Notes: generated by a model from the sequence alone, not told the origin. Shown: positions 35,929 through 45,222, numbered from the stretch's first letter. The stretch: DNA of 64,000 nt from Acrocarpospora catenulata (GCF_018476525.1 NZ_JAHCST010000051.1:1-64000), one strand, 5' to 3'. Made by a program: numbers and translations.

Positions 35929-36285
35929 TCAGGCATCCTCGGGGGTCGCGCGGGCTCGGGTGAGGAGGCGTGCGAGATCGGCGTGGCGGACCGACTCGGG
36001 GCGCGGGGTGATACCGGCGTCAGCAAGGCCGATCTCGAGATCGGTTGGGTCGTGGCCTTCCAGCGTGGCCAGTGCCCGGATACCGAGCCGTCCGGTGCGG
36101 TAGGCGGTGGTGGCGCGTTCGAGGACGCGGCGGGGTGGACGCGGGGTGCGGGCGATCTCCTGCTCGCGTTCGTACTGGCGGCCCCAGCCGTAGCGGCGGG
36201 CGAGCTGGGCCCCGGTCGGTCCGCGCAGTTCGTTGACACGGGCGAGGCTGAGCAGGCCCATGTGCTGTACCTGGATAAGGATCAC
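35929..36285 (-). CDS. C-terminal part of a regulator or ImmA/IrrE-like protein, probably truncated
   Basis: 118 residues. RRYGWGRQYEREQEIAR, RRVLERATTAYRTGRLGIRALATLEGHDPTDLEIGLADAGI resembles the helical C-terminal end of ImmA/IrrE peptidases fused or adjacent to XRE regulators, where a similar tail follows the metalloprotease domain. The HExxH domain that should precede it is absent. Likely a remnant of a toxin-antitoxin or phage-type control locus. Confidence 0.4.
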   Translation of the reverse strand: MILIQVQHMGLLSLARVNELRGPTGAQLARRYGWGRQYEREQEIARTPRPPRRVLERATTAYRTGRLGIRALATLEGHDPTDLEIGLADAGITPRPESVRHADLARLLTRARATPEDA

Positions 36286-36329
36286 CGTGAGGCTGACACC
36301 GAAGTGTCATCTGCGGCTGGTGCTGGGCC

Positions 36330-36932
36330 GTGCTCCGCGGGTCTGGCGTGGTCGAGCGGGAGAATCGTCAGGTGTTCGACTTCGGGGTGCCCGGCTACAG
36401 GCCGCAGTGGATGACCGGTCTGTCGGTGGTGATGGCAGCTCAGGGGATTAGGTTGGCTGGGCTTGTGGGGCGGCGGCTGTCGCGCGTGCTGGTGGTTTGG
36501 GACCCGGACGAGGATGAGTGGTTCGCGGACGGGTTGGTGCTGCTGGACTTCGACGGTGAGCAGGTCGAGATCGTTCATCAGAGGTTTCACGATGTGTCGA
36601 TCACCTGGAACACGGTTGATCCGGCTCAGCCCATGGACTGGGCGGGGGAGGGTTTCCGGCTTGTGTGGCGCGACGATGCCTTTCGGGAGGTGGCCGCGTT
36701 GGAAGGACAGGAACTGAGGGCTGTAGAGCTTCTTGACTGGGTGGGCGATGACATAGCCAAAGGGACGGTGGCGCTCAGCTTCGTGTTTCCACAGGGTCGG
36801 ATCACGGTGTACAACGCACTGGATGAGAACGGTATCGAGTTCGATCCTCCTGACCTTCGATACGACCGCCACGTAGTTGGAGAAGCGGAAGAGCCAAAAG
36901 GCGATATGGCTCGCGACAGGGAGCAAGCCTGA
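36330..36932 (+). CDS. Hypothetical protein, about 200 residues
   Basis: Start GTG 36330 is provisional; GTG codons follow soon after. Aromatic/acidic composition (VVWDPDEDEWFADGLVLLDFDGEQVEIVH, GFRLVWRDDAFREVAALEG) and a beta-rich pattern, as in small immunity-type proteins. GC and codon use are less biased than in housekeeping genes. Function unknown. Confidence 0.6.
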   Translation: MLRGSGVVERENRQVFDFGVPGYRPQWMTGLSVVMAAQGIRLAGLVGRRLSRVLVVWDPDEDEWFADGLVLLDFDGEQVEIVHQRFHDVSITWNTVDPAQPMDWAGEGFRLVWRDDAFREVAALEGQELRAVELLDWVGDDIAKGTVALSFVFPQGRITVYNALDENGIEFDPPDLRYDRHVVGEAEEPKGDMARDREQA

Positions 36933-37052
36933 GGGCTGGTCTGTTTGTTTGAAAACGAACGCGCGCTGTCATCTCGGGAGCATGTGGATCACGGCCCGTA
37001 GAGGCGCTGACCAGCTACCGGGGCCGGCGGATGCCCACGAGCATTCCGAGGC

Positions 37053-37406
37053 TCAACACCATTCCTCGATGTAGAGTAGACGCTGCCCAGCTTCATCGCC
37101 GAACTCGTGGCCCATGTACACGATGTCAGAGGCCGCAGACTCAGCCGTGAATGCATAATTCCGGCGTACCAGCTCCGACAGAGCACCCCGCTCCCCGTCT
37201 ATGACCCACCGCAAGTCAAAGCCGCCGGATTCGCCTAGCAATACCGGAATATCGCGACGGCGCATCAGGCTCCGGACAGTCCTGGGGTCAAGCTTGCGCC
37301 TCCGCACTTGCCAGGCGCGACCGTCGGGATCGGTCAGTTCCCCCGAAGAGCCGGGGCTCAGTCTAGCCACGTCACGAGTTTCGCCTACTTTATGCTCGGC
37401 ATACAT
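37053..37406 (-). CDS. Hypothetical protein, 117 residues
   Basis: ATG 37406 begins MYAEHKVGETRDVARL. The middle is basic (GRAWQVRRRKLDPRTVRSLMRRRDIPVLLG) and the end acidic and aromatic (SDIVYMGHEFGDEAGQRLLYIEEWC). No known domain; the length and pattern recur among actinomycete orphan genes. Confidence 0.55.
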   Translation of the reverse strand: MYAEHKVGETRDVARLSPGSSGELTDPDGRAWQVRRRKLDPRTVRSLMRRRDIPVLLGESGGFDLRWVIDGERGALSELVRRNYAFTAESAASDIVYMGHEFGDEAGQRLLYIEEWC

Positions 37407-37656
37407 TCCGCCGCGGCCCGAGCTGCGGGCGCGCGTGAGAACGGCCCCTGGGCCCCACGCGCAGCGTGCGGCCCCGCAAGCTCGGGCCACGTGGCGGCGC
37501 GGAGCGTCACGGTACGCAACGGGCACGGCCAAGGGCCGCGATCGAAGCACTTTCATGCCGTCGGCGCCCCGGCTCTGCGACTCGATTAGTTCACGCCAGG
37601 TGAAGGCTATCGACGATAGGTGAACTGAGTGGCGGACGAACTGTCACGAGCGGATC

Positions 37657-38484
37657 ATGTCTGGCATGTGGGCTTCGCTCCGGTTCTGGGGGACGGCGCT
37701 GCTTGGAGTGGCTGCTCTCCCCGTCATGGTCGCGCTGATCGCCGATGGTCCCATTCCCCGCGACGCGCCCGTCTGGGAGGCCGTCTGCGCGGGCGTGATG
37801 CTGCTGGCGGGGGCGTGGGCGGGGAGCCGGGCCCAAAGCCGGGGTATCGGGCGAATCTTCCTGTTCAGTGGGCTGCTGGGCGTGGTTCGGCTGGTGTGCG
37901 AGCTTCCGGACCTCGTCATCGCGTCCGACGGAGTGGGCGCGAGCTGGGAGGCGTGGCTGCACTACTGGATCTGGGTACCGCAGGTCATGGCGCCGCTGCT
38001 GCTCGCGACCGCGATCTTCCCGGACGGGCGCCCGGTGCTGCCGATCGCCGTGAAGCTCTCGGTTCTCGCCATCGCGGCGACCTCGGTCACCGTCGCGACC
38101 TACAACTGGCCGCGTAGCGACGGTGGCGCCGGCTACAACCCGGCGTTGTTGCCGCCGCTCCTTGACGGACTGCCGGAAGCGATCGCATTCGCCAGCGTCC
38201 CGGTGGCGGTCGCCTCCGTGCTCGCCTCCCTGGTCATCCGGTGGAACGCGGGTGAGGCGGCTGTGCGGCGGTCCCTGCGCTATCCTCCCGCCGCGTTGCT
38301 CCTCGGCATCGTGTACGCACTACTGCGCCCCGTGTTGCCCGAAGCGGCCGGCGACCCGTGGGAGGTGCTCCCCTCGATCTACTGCGCCGTCTTGGCCCTC
38401 GCCGTACGCCCTCTCCGCCGCAGCTTCACGAAGGTCTGGGAAGGCGATCAAGCAAGCCGGTCTTCCGGCAATTCACATTCATGA
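37657..38484 (+). CDS. Multi-pass membrane protein resembling a kinase sensor domain
   Basis: 275 residues with about seven hydrophobic segments. The layout and sequences such as HYWIWVPQVMAPLLLATAIFPDGRP resemble the membrane half of actinomycete NarL-type sensor kinases, but the protein stops after RPLRRSFTKVWEG without kinase domains. It may be a truncated kinase or a free-standing membrane sensor. Confidence 0.65.
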   Translation: MSGMWASLRFWGTALLGVAALPVMVALIADGPIPRDAPVWEAVCAGVMLLAGAWAGSRAQSRGIGRIFLFSGLLGVVRLVCELPDLVIASDGVGASWEAWLHYWIWVPQVMAPLLLATAIFPDGRPVLPIAVKLSVLAIAATSVTVATYNWPRSDGGAGYNPALLPPLLDGLPEAIAFASVPVAVASVLASLVIRWNAGEAAVRRSLRYPPAALLLGIVYALLRPVLPEAAGDPWEVLPSIYCAVLALAVRPLRRSFTKVWEGDQASRSSGNSHS

Positions 38485-38671
38485 TCCCCTTATGGTTTTG
38501 CTCGTGAGAGAGTTGACCGCAGTTGCTTGCCGGGTGTGACCGCGCCCCTGTTCCGGTGAAGTCGTTGTTCGTGAGTTTCGACCGCACGACGTGGCACCGA
38601 CTCCTACCGCCTCGCCCAGACCCGCGCAGCCCAGCAGAACTGACCACCGGCCCAGGCTCCGCCGGCGACGG

Positions 38672-39469
38672 TCAGGCCTCGCCGAGGTCGGTGCAGTGTG
38701 CGATCGTCGCATCGTCGGCCGCCACCGCGTGGCGCGCCTCCGCCTGACGGACACGATGGATGATTTCGGCGGGTCCGCTCGTCGCTAAGACGGTCATGAC
38801 CTCTGGCCAGTCGGCGAGCTGGAACCGGTCCACGATGCGGCTGGCTCCATTGCTGAGCAGGACGGCACCGGCTAGTTCGGAGATCGGGCAGCTTCCGGTG
38901 ATCGCCTCGTCTGCCGCCCGCGGGTCGTCCTTGGCCACCCAGAAGCCGTCCGGCCGGTTCCGGTTGGCGCGCAAGTCTCGCAGAAGCCGCTGGTATTCGT
39001 CGCTACCCGCGGCGGCGGCCTCGATCGCGGGCTGGTATGACCGACTGATGATCACCTCCCGCAGATCGGAGACGACGAGCGGCGCATCGTCTGCTCTGTC
39101 CAGGACGAGAACCGAGTCGCCGAGCACCAGGTACTCGATGAGGCCGTCGGACAGGCGCAGGATGGCGACCGTCGCCGACGGACTGATGGGGTTGGCGACG
39201 TCGCAGGTGTCCCGATGATCGTCTGTCACCCGCTCGATGGCCTCGGCGAGCAACTCCGAAAGACTGCGGTCCCGCACGAGTGATAAGAGGCTCAGGAGGC
39301 TGCCTCCCAGGCGGCTGGCGTGCCAGGCCACACCATGCCGGCAGATCGATTCACTGCCGGGGATGCCGGCGCCGTCGATCAGCACAGCTGCCATCGGCAC
39401 GGCGCCGGTGAAGTCCTCGTTAACGCGGCCGGCCCGTCCCGCGGCCACGCTCGTCATCGCCACCCGCAT
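38672..39469 (-). CDS. PP2C-like serine/threonine phosphatase
   Basis: 265 residues. Recognisable PP2C signatures: RVNEDF near 15, VLIDGAGI (metal-binding DG), ATVAILRL, EYLVLGDSVLVL, a late LLSNGASRIVDRF where TDG is usual, and a terminal DDATIAHC. The SNG in place of TDG and the short form suggest an atypical enzyme. Cytoplasmic; substrate unknown. Confidence 0.75.
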   Translation of the reverse strand: MRVAMTSVAAGRAGRVNEDFTGAVPMAAVLIDGAGIPGSESICRHGVAWHASRLGGSLLSLLSLVRDRSLSELLAEAIERVTDDHRDTCDVANPISPSATVAILRLSDGLIEYLVLGDSVLVLDRADDAPLVVSDLREVIISRSYQPAIEAAAAGSDEYQRLLRDLRANRNRPDGFWVAKDDPRAADEAITGSCPISELAGAVLLSNGASRIVDRFQLADWPEVMTVLATSGPAEIIHRVRQAEARHAVAADDATIAHCTDLGEA

Positions 39470-39841
39470 GCTCTGCCGCCGCCCTCCCGCCGATCAAGGC
39501 GTCGACCATACAACCGCCTACCCTCTTTGGAAGCACACATCTGCCGCCGCGCAGACGCGTCGGGCCCACAGTCTGGTCCTTGATCAGTATCCGGATTCGC
39601 CGCGAGCCCCGCGATCCAGGATGAGCGACTCGTCATCATCCTTAGTACCGGCAACACTCGTACGGTCGCTGGCGGCGTCCGCGCCAGCCGTCCGTCGGGA
39701 GCGCTAGCGGGAGGCGGCGGCGTGCCGAAGCCGGTGGAGGATCCAGCCGTCGAGGAGGCGAGTTCTGCTGAATCGGTGACGTGGGGGGTTAGCCAGGGCG
39801 CGAGTGTCTCCACCCAAGAGACCCGCGTATCGCCCTGATCG
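39470..39841. other. 370-base intergenic stretch, no gene seen
   Basis: Short open frames on both strands lack starts and coding composition. It separates the phosphatase gene from the sigma/propeller unit. Confidence 0.4.
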
Positions 39842-40972
39842 TCAGTCGATCGCCGTGAGGTCGACGATCACCATGCGGTCGCCCTTGCGGTAGGTCAGCG
39901 TGGTCGCGCGGTAGTCGAGCGTGGGGGAGTCATCGGGGTGCAGTTCGGTGGTCACCCCCGTGGCCAGGTCCGACAGCAGGTGAAAACGGTCTGACTTGGG
40001 TGTCATGAACAGCAGGAAGCGGTCCAGGGCGGGCGGGTCGTGCTGCCAGCCCGTCGACATGGTGCGCACTGAGGTGCCGTCCCGGCGCCCGACCTGATCG
40101 CGGCTGACGCACCAGGTGACCGAGCAGGAGGCAGGCGCCCGCCAGGTCGGCGCGGTGCGTCGTTCGCCGGTCAGCGCGTTGACGATCTCGGCGTGCTGGA
40201 CGCTCGGCTCCTCGGTACGGAACGAGGGCCGGCCGAGCCACGGCCAGCGCACCATGTGCAGGCCCTTCGTGCCTTCGATCGGCCTCGGCGTGCCGCCGTT
40301 GAGCGGCACCTCGTACGCGCCGCCGGTGCCCGACCGGGTCCAGACCAGGCGCCCGTCGTCGATCACCAGGTCCAGCGGGTAGCCGGGGGTTTCGGCGATG
40401 GGGCGCTGCTCGCCGCCGGTGACGGGGGCCGTGAAGAAGGTGGTGGTCATCTTCCCCATGACACGGCGGGCCGTCCACCAGACCAGGCGCCCCTCGCCGA
40501 CCGCGGCGGACCAGAAGCTGATGACGGTGCCCTTGGGCACGCTCACCTTCACCAGCCGGGTCGCCGAGCCCGTCGCCAGGTCGAGCGACCACAGCCCGTC
40601 GGTCCGGTCGGCGTGGCGGTCGCGGACCGTGCGCAGCAGCGCGTGCCCTCGGTCGATCATCGCCACCACATCGTACGTACGGCCGTCCGGCAGCCTGGCT
40701 GGAACCTCGTGCACCGCGTCCGGGTAAACCTGCTCGATGGGACGGATCGTCGCCGGGGGCGGCACGACACGTTCGACAGAGTGGCCCGCCGTGACGATCG
40801 CGCCGGTCCCGGCGACGGCCCCCGTCGTGAGCGCGGCGGCGAGCAGGCGCCACCACCACGCCCGGGCACGCCGGGCCCGGATCCGGGTCGTAAGGTCGGG
40901 AGGGGCCGCCGGGGCACGTTCGGCGAGGAGATGCAGGCCGGACTCCAGGTTCCGCTCGAATTCGTCGCGCAT
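39842..40972 (-). CDS. Membrane-anchored beta-propeller protein coupled to a sigma factor
   Basis: 376 residues from ATG 40972, overlapping the sigma stop (TGATG). A cytoplasmic N-terminus of ~40 residues (FERNLESGLHLLAERAPAAPPDL) precedes one membrane helix (LLAAALTTGAVAGTGAIVTAG) and an outer TolB/WD40-like domain with repeated LWSLDLATG, LVWTRSGTGG and VSRDQVG strands. Position and topology are those of an anti-sigma or sensor for the upstream ECF factor, though no zinc-binding HxxxCxxC motif is present. Confidence 0.75.
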   Translation of the reverse strand: MRDEFERNLESGLHLLAERAPAAPPDLTTRIRARRARAWWWRLLAAALTTGAVAGTGAIVTAGHSVERVVPPPATIRPIEQVYPDAVHEVPARLPDGRTYDVVAMIDRGHALLRTVRDRHADRTDGLWSLDLATGSATRLVKVSVPKGTVISFWSAAVGEGRLVWWTARRVMGKMTTTFFTAPVTGGEQRPIAETPGYPLDLVIDDGRLVWTRSGTGGAYEVPLNGGTPRPIEGTKGLHMVRWPWLGRPSFRTEEPSVQHAEIVNALTGERRTAPTWRAPASCSVTWCVSRDQVGRRDGTSVRTMSTGWQHDPPALDRFLLFMTPKSDRFHLLSDLATGVTTELHPDDSPTLDYRATTLTYRKGDRMVIVDLTAID

Positions 40973-41457
40973 CAACGTCTCCTGACCACGTCGGCCGTCA
41001 GTTCCCCACGCAGTCGCGCCAACCCGCGGAACGCCTGGCTGCGCACTGTGCCCTGCGAGACGCCCAGCGTGGCGGCGATCTCCTCGTCCGGCAGGCCGGT
41101 GTAGTAGCGCAGCACGATCACCGCGCGCTGGCGGCGCGGCAGCCGGGCCAGCGCGTCGCTCAGATCGGAGGTCTCGTCGTAGACGTCCGGCCCGCCGTAA
41201 TCGGGCGGCTCGGCCGTCGGCCGTTCCCGGGCGCGCAGCCGCCAGGCGCGTACGTGCAGGCGCGTCATCGTGGTGCGGACGTAACTCTCCGGGTCGTCCT
41301 TGCGCTGGACGCGCGCCCATGAGCCGCGTAATCGGGCCAGCGCCTCCTGGACGAGGTCGGCGGCATCGTGCGGGTCACCGGACAGCACGTACCCGAAGCG
41401 CAGCAGCGCATCGGCGCGTCCAGCCACGAACTTCTCGAACTGTTCCTCATCCCGCAT
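40972..41457 (-). CDS. SigE-type ECF RNA polymerase sigma factor
   Basis: 161 residues. Region 2: LLRFGYVLSGDPHDAADLVQEALARL; region 4: LARLPRRQRAVIVLRYYTGLPDEEIAATLGVSQGTVRSQAFRGLARLR. Short, typical of the actinomycete SigE family. Translationally coupled to the propeller protein, which probably controls its availability. Confidence 0.92.
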   Translation of the reverse strand: MRDEEQFEKFVAGRADALLRFGYVLSGDPHDAADLVQEALARLRGSWARVQRKDDPESYVRTTMTRLHVRAWRLRARERPTAEPPDYGGPDVYDETSDLSDALARLPRRQRAVIVLRYYTGLPDEEIAATLGVSQGTVRSQAFRGLARLRGELTADVVRRR

Positions 41458-41651
41458 GTCCTCTTAGAGCATGAGAGGGCCGCGTCCGTTGCACAACGCG
41501 GGGCTCGCACGTAGAGCAGGACGCTCACGCGAGCCGAGCTCAGCGGCTTCTACCTTCACGATCTGCGGCACAAGACGGACAACCTGCGGGGCGAAAGGTG
41601 GCGGACAACGTGGGCGCCCGTGCCGGTCTTTCAAATCTCCTCTTATCAAAT

Positions 41652-41676
41652 TGTTCAACAATCCTTACATTGAACA
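41652..41676. promoter_or_regulatory. Nested inverted repeats before the SPFH gene
   Basis: TGTTCAA (41652-41658) pairs with TTGAACA (41670-41676); the left arm also sits inside the palindrome ATTGTTCAACAAT (41650-41662). It ends one base before the start codon, so a bound protein would block both transcription and ribosome access. The GntR protein encoded at 42691 is the likeliest ligand. Confidence 0.45.
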
Positions 41677-41677
41677 T

Positions 41678-42649
41678 ATGGCCAAATCCTTGATCGGTGT
41701 CTTACTCGCTGCCCTGACCGGGCTCGCGCTGATCACGTACGCGACCGGGTTCACCCACACGGACGCGGGAGTCATCGCCATCATCCGCGACGGCGGTCCC
41801 TTGGACGAGAGCGGCATCCGCCAGGTCCTCAACCCGGCCACCGGACCCACCTGGACCGGGTTCTGGTCCACCGCGCACACCTACCCCGCCCAGCAGCGCA
41901 TCTACACGATCACCTCAGACCCCAAACGGGCCACCACGCTCGGCGTGGACGAGGTCATCGTGCCCAGTGGCGACGGCGTCAACGTGGGCGTGGAGGGCAC
42001 GTTCTACTTCACGCTCAACCTTGATCACGAGACCCTCAAAGCCTTCGACGACCGGTACGGAACCCGCACCTACATCGGCGACGACGATGACATGCTCTAC
42101 GCCTGGGACGGCGACGAAGGCTGGAGCGCCTTCTTCGGCCAGGCGGTCCGCCCGGTCATCTACAACACGCTGCGCGTGCAGATCGGGGGCATGCGCTGCG
42201 AGGAACTGGTGCCCACCTGCGCTTTTCTCAACGGCGCCGACATCCCCGAGCCGAGCACCGGCCTGGCGAACCTGGCCCGGGTGCAGTCCGGAGTCAACGC
42301 CAGCCTGGAGCGGGAGATCCAGACCATGCTGGGCGGGCCGTACCTCACCGGATTCCGGTTCAACCTGGTCCGGATCACCCTGCCCGCCGAGGTCCAGCAG
42401 AGCATCACCAACGCCCAGGGCGCACACGCGGACATCCGCCAGGCCGAGGCCAAGGCCGAGCAGGCCAAGATCGACGGCCGGGCCCTGGTGACCAGCGCCG
42501 AGGCCGAGGCGGACGCCAACCGGGCCCGCCAGAAGGGCTACGAGGCCTGCCCCGCCTGCGTGGAGGTCGACAAGATCAAGGCGCTGCCGGACGGCATCAC
42601 GGTCTACGCCCCCGGCAATCCCGAGGGCGTGAACGCCGCCGGCAAATAG
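41678..42649 (+). CDS. SPFH/Band 7 membrane protein
   Basis: 323 residues from ATG 41678; no clear Shine-Dalgarno. One N-terminal membrane helix (SLIGVLLAALTGLALITYATG), then a Band 7 domain (VIAIIRDGGPLD... VPSGDGVNVGVEGTFYFTL) and a helical, Ala/Glu-rich stretch with AEAKAEQAKIDGRALVTSAE typical of SPFH oligomerisation. The C-terminus has a CPAC pair. Such proteins form membrane-bound rings that organise or protect membrane complexes. Forms a unit with the GntR gene 41 bases downstream. Confidence 0.85.
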   Translation: MAKSLIGVLLAALTGLALITYATGFTHTDAGVIAIIRDGGPLDESGIRQVLNPATGPTWTGFWSTAHTYPAQQRIYTITSDPKRATTLGVDEVIVPSGDGVNVGVEGTFYFTLNLDHETLKAFDDRYGTRTYIGDDDDMLYAWDGDEGWSAFFGQAVRPVIYNTLRVQIGGMRCEELVPTCAFLNGADIPEPSTGLANLARVQSGVNASLEREIQTMLGGPYLTGFRFNLVRITLPAEVQQSITNAQGAHADIRQAEAKAEQAKIDGRALVTSAEAEADANRARQKGYEACPACVEVDKIKALPDGITVYAPGNPEGVNAAGK

Positions 42650-42690
42650 GGATTCGACAATGAGAACGAACTAGTGATTGTCTGCAAACC

Positions 42691-43383
42691 GTGAGTGAAC
42701 CAGGCTCCTCAGACGCCTATGGGGAGACCCGCCCGTTCCGGGTCCGCAGCAGCACGGCCGAGTGGGCCGCGGCGATCCTACGGCAGCGGGTCACCCAGGG
42801 CGGCCTGCTGCCCGGCAGCCGTCTGGTTGAGGAGGAGTTGACCGCCGAGCTGGAGGTCTCCCGCAACACCCTGCGGGAGGCGTTCCGCCTGCTCGGCCAC
42901 GAGCGGCTGCTGGAACACAAGCTGAACCGGGGCGTCTACGTGCGCGTCCTGTCCCCGGCCGACGTCGCCGACATCTACCAGGCCCGGCGCATGATCGAGG
43001 GCGCCGCCGTCCGTCGGCCGGACAAGGACCCCATCTCCCTGACCGCTCTGCGGGACGCGGTCTCCGACGCCGAGAGGGCCGCCGCCGAGGGCCGCTGGCT
43101 CGACGTCGGCACCGCCGACCTGCGCTACCACCAGATCATCGCCTCCCTCAACGGCAGCCGGCGGCTGAACGCGATGATGGCCCAACTCCTGGCCGAACTC
43201 CGCCTGGTATTCCACGCCATGGATCCCCGTACGCTGCACGCGCCCTTCCTGCCGCGCAACCGCGAACTGCTGGCCCTGTTGGAGTCCGGCCGAAACCCCG
43301 AGGCCGAAGTCCTGCTCGCAACCTACCTGGACGAGGCCGAACGCCTACTGCTTGCCGCGTGCACCCAGGCCAGAACTTACTGA
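42691..43383 (+). CDS. FCD-type GntR regulator
   Basis: 230 residues from GTG 42691. Winged helix with GSRLVEEELTAELEVSRNTLREAFRLL; FCD ligand domain with DLRYHQIIASLNGS and a late FLPRNRELLALLESG. A FadR-family repressor, possibly regulating the SPFH gene through the inverted repeats before it. Confidence 0.9.
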   Translation: MSEPGSSDAYGETRPFRVRSSTAEWAAAILRQRVTQGGLLPGSRLVEEELTAELEVSRNTLREAFRLLGHERLLEHKLNRGVYVRVLSPADVADIYQARRMIEGAAVRRPDKDPISLTALRDAVSDAERAAAEGRWLDVGTADLRYHQIIASLNGSRRLNAMMAQLLAELRLVFHAMDPRTLHAPFLPRNRELLALLESGRNPEAEVLLATYLDEAERLLLAACTQARTY

Positions 43384-43575
43384 GTGGAGTGACCCAGAGC
43401 GCGCGCTTCGGCGCCGGGATGCTCGGCGGCGTGCGGCCAGCCTGACGGCCCAGCAATGGACTCCGACTCACGTTCGGTCAGCTTGGCTATGGAGGGGCGG
43501 CTGAGATGCGCTGTGAGACAGGCGGCATGGGAGGTGATGCCGGCTGGGTTCGCCGCACCCGCTCGGCCGCCACTC

Positions 43576-43608
43576 TTAGGAGTACACTTTTAAGGACTGT
43601 ACTCCTAA
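43576..43608. promoter_or_regulatory. Long inverted repeat upstream of the AAA ATPase gene
   Basis: TTAGGAGTACA (43576-43586) is exactly mirrored by TGTACTCCTAA (43598-43608) around an 11-base AT-rich spacer, 15 bases before ATG 43624. The spacer and flanks also contain ACTTTTA/TAAAAGT copies, so the arms overlap a second related pair. A strong operator candidate. Confidence 0.6.
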
Positions 43609-43623
43609 AAGTAGAAGGTCAAG

Positions 43624-45096
43624 ATGTCGTTGCCGCGGCCATCGGACATGTTCGACCGTGAATGGGAGTGGGAACAGCTCTCGCGGTTCGTCGCCAACGA
43701 CTCCCAGGGCGCCACGCTCGGCGTGGTCTCCGGACGGCGTCGGCAGGGCAAGACGTTTCTGCTGGAAGCCGTCTGCGAGGCGACCGGCGGCTTCTACTAC
43801 GCCGCCACCGAGGCCGTGCCCAGAGCGGAGGCACTGCGCCAACTCGGGGAGGCCGTCTCCGCCTTCGCCGGGACGCCGGGCCGGGTCAGGTTCGAAAACT
43901 GGGAGGAGGCGATCGACGGCCTGCTCTCCCTGGGGGCCGAGCGGACGGTCCCCGTCGTCCTGGACGAGTTCCCCTACCTGGTACGCGACGCCAAGGACCT
44001 GCCGTCGGTCATCCAGAAGGCACTGTCACCACGCCGCGAGCAGCGAGGGGCGTCCAGATCACGCCTGCTGTTGTGCGGGTCGTCGATCTCCTTCATGGGC
44101 GGCCTGCTCTCCGGTCAGGCGCCGCTGCGTGGGCGGGCCGGGCTGGAACTGGTCGTGCCCACCTTCAACTTCCGCCAGGCCGCCGAGTTCTGGGGGCTGG
44201 CTGCCGAGCATCGGTTGGCGGCCCTGGTCTACTTCATCGTCGGCGGCACCCCCGCGTATCGCACCGAGTATCTGGCCGGGGCCGCTCCGGCGGGTCTGGC
44301 CGACTTCGACCGCTGGGTTGTCGAGTACGTTCTCAACCCGGCCAGTCCTCTCTTTCGCGAGGTGCGTTTCCTGCTGGCCGAGGACCCGGCGCTGCGCGAC
44401 ACCGGCATGTATCACACGGTCCTGGCCGCGGTCGCCGAGGGCAACGCCACCCGCAGCGGCATCGCGGGCAGAATCGAACGCAAAGCCGTCGACATCTCCC
44501 ACCACCTGACCGTGCTGGAGGACGCCGGCCTCCTGGTGGCCGACCCCGACGCCTTCCGCAGGAACCGCTCCGAGTACCGGATAACCGAGCCGCTTGTCCG
44601 CTTCTATCACGCGATCATGCGCCCCTACTGGGCGCAGCTGGAACGGGTACGGCAGGGGCGTACCGAGCGGATCTGGCGTGCCGCCCAGCCCCGCTTCCGC
44701 AGCAACGTGGCAGGCCCGGTGTACGAGCGAGTGTGCCGGGTGTGGTGTGAGGACTTCGCGTCGGAGGAGACGCTGGGTGATATGGCCGGAAGCGTCCAGT
44801 CCGGAGTCGTTCGCGATGCCACCACCCGCGCGAGTCACGGGGTGGACGTCGCTGTCCGTGGCCCCGACGGGTCACTGCTGGCCATTGGGGAGGCCAAGTG
44901 GGGGGATGTAGTGGGGCTCGGGCACTTGGAGCGGCTGGAGCGGGTGGCGGCGCTACTCGCGGCCAGGGGTGAGGCGCCGGGGCGACTGCTGCTGTTCAGC
45001 GGGATGGGGTTCATGCCTGCGTTGCAGGAGGCGGCGGCGCGCAGCGACGGGCGAGTGCAGTTGGTGGGACTGGATCGGTTGTACACAGGTTCGTGA
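43624..45096 (+). CDS. AAA ATPase with winged helix and PD-(D/E)XK-like C-terminus
   Basis: 490 residues. Walker A GRRRQGKT (about 38-45), Walker B VPVVLDEFPYLV, sensor strand LLLCGSSISFM; then a winged helix (GIAGRIERKAVDISHHLTVLEDAGLLV) and a C-terminal domain with GVDVAV...LLAIGEAKWGD, the D...ExK core of the nuclease fold found in DUF234-type archaeal-like ATPases. The family is widespread but poorly understood; links to mobile DNA or stress are suggested. A palindromic operator precedes it and no partner gene follows. Confidence 0.85.
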   Translation: MSLPRPSDMFDREWEWEQLSRFVANDSQGATLGVVSGRRRQGKTFLLEAVCEATGGFYYAATEAVPRAEALRQLGEAVSAFAGTPGRVRFENWEEAIDGLLSLGAERTVPVVLDEFPYLVRDAKDLPSVIQKALSPRREQRGASRSRLLLCGSSISFMGGLLSGQAPLRGRAGLELVVPTFNFRQAAEFWGLAAEHRLAALVYFIVGGTPAYRTEYLAGAAPAGLADFDRWVVEYVLNPASPLFREVRFLLAEDPALRDTGMYHTVLAAVAEGNATRSGIAGRIERKAVDISHHLTVLEDAGLLVADPDAFRRNRSEYRITEPLVRFYHAIMRPYWAQLERVRQGRTERIWRAAQPRFRSNVAGPVYERVCRVWCEDFASEETLGDMAGSVQSGVVRDATTRASHGVDVAVRGPDGSLLAIGEAKWGDVVGLGHLERLERVAALLAARGEAPGRLLLFSGMGFMPALQEAAARSDGRVQLVGLDRLYTGS

Positions 45097-45222
45097 CCGC
45101 GATCGGGCCGGTTGGGATCCGTCGAATCAGGGTGGAGTAACGGAGACTCGCGCGAGTGCCTGATTTCCTGTCGCCGCTGGCGCTCCGTGCCGAACGAGCT
45201 CAGGACCGTGCTGCCGCGCATG

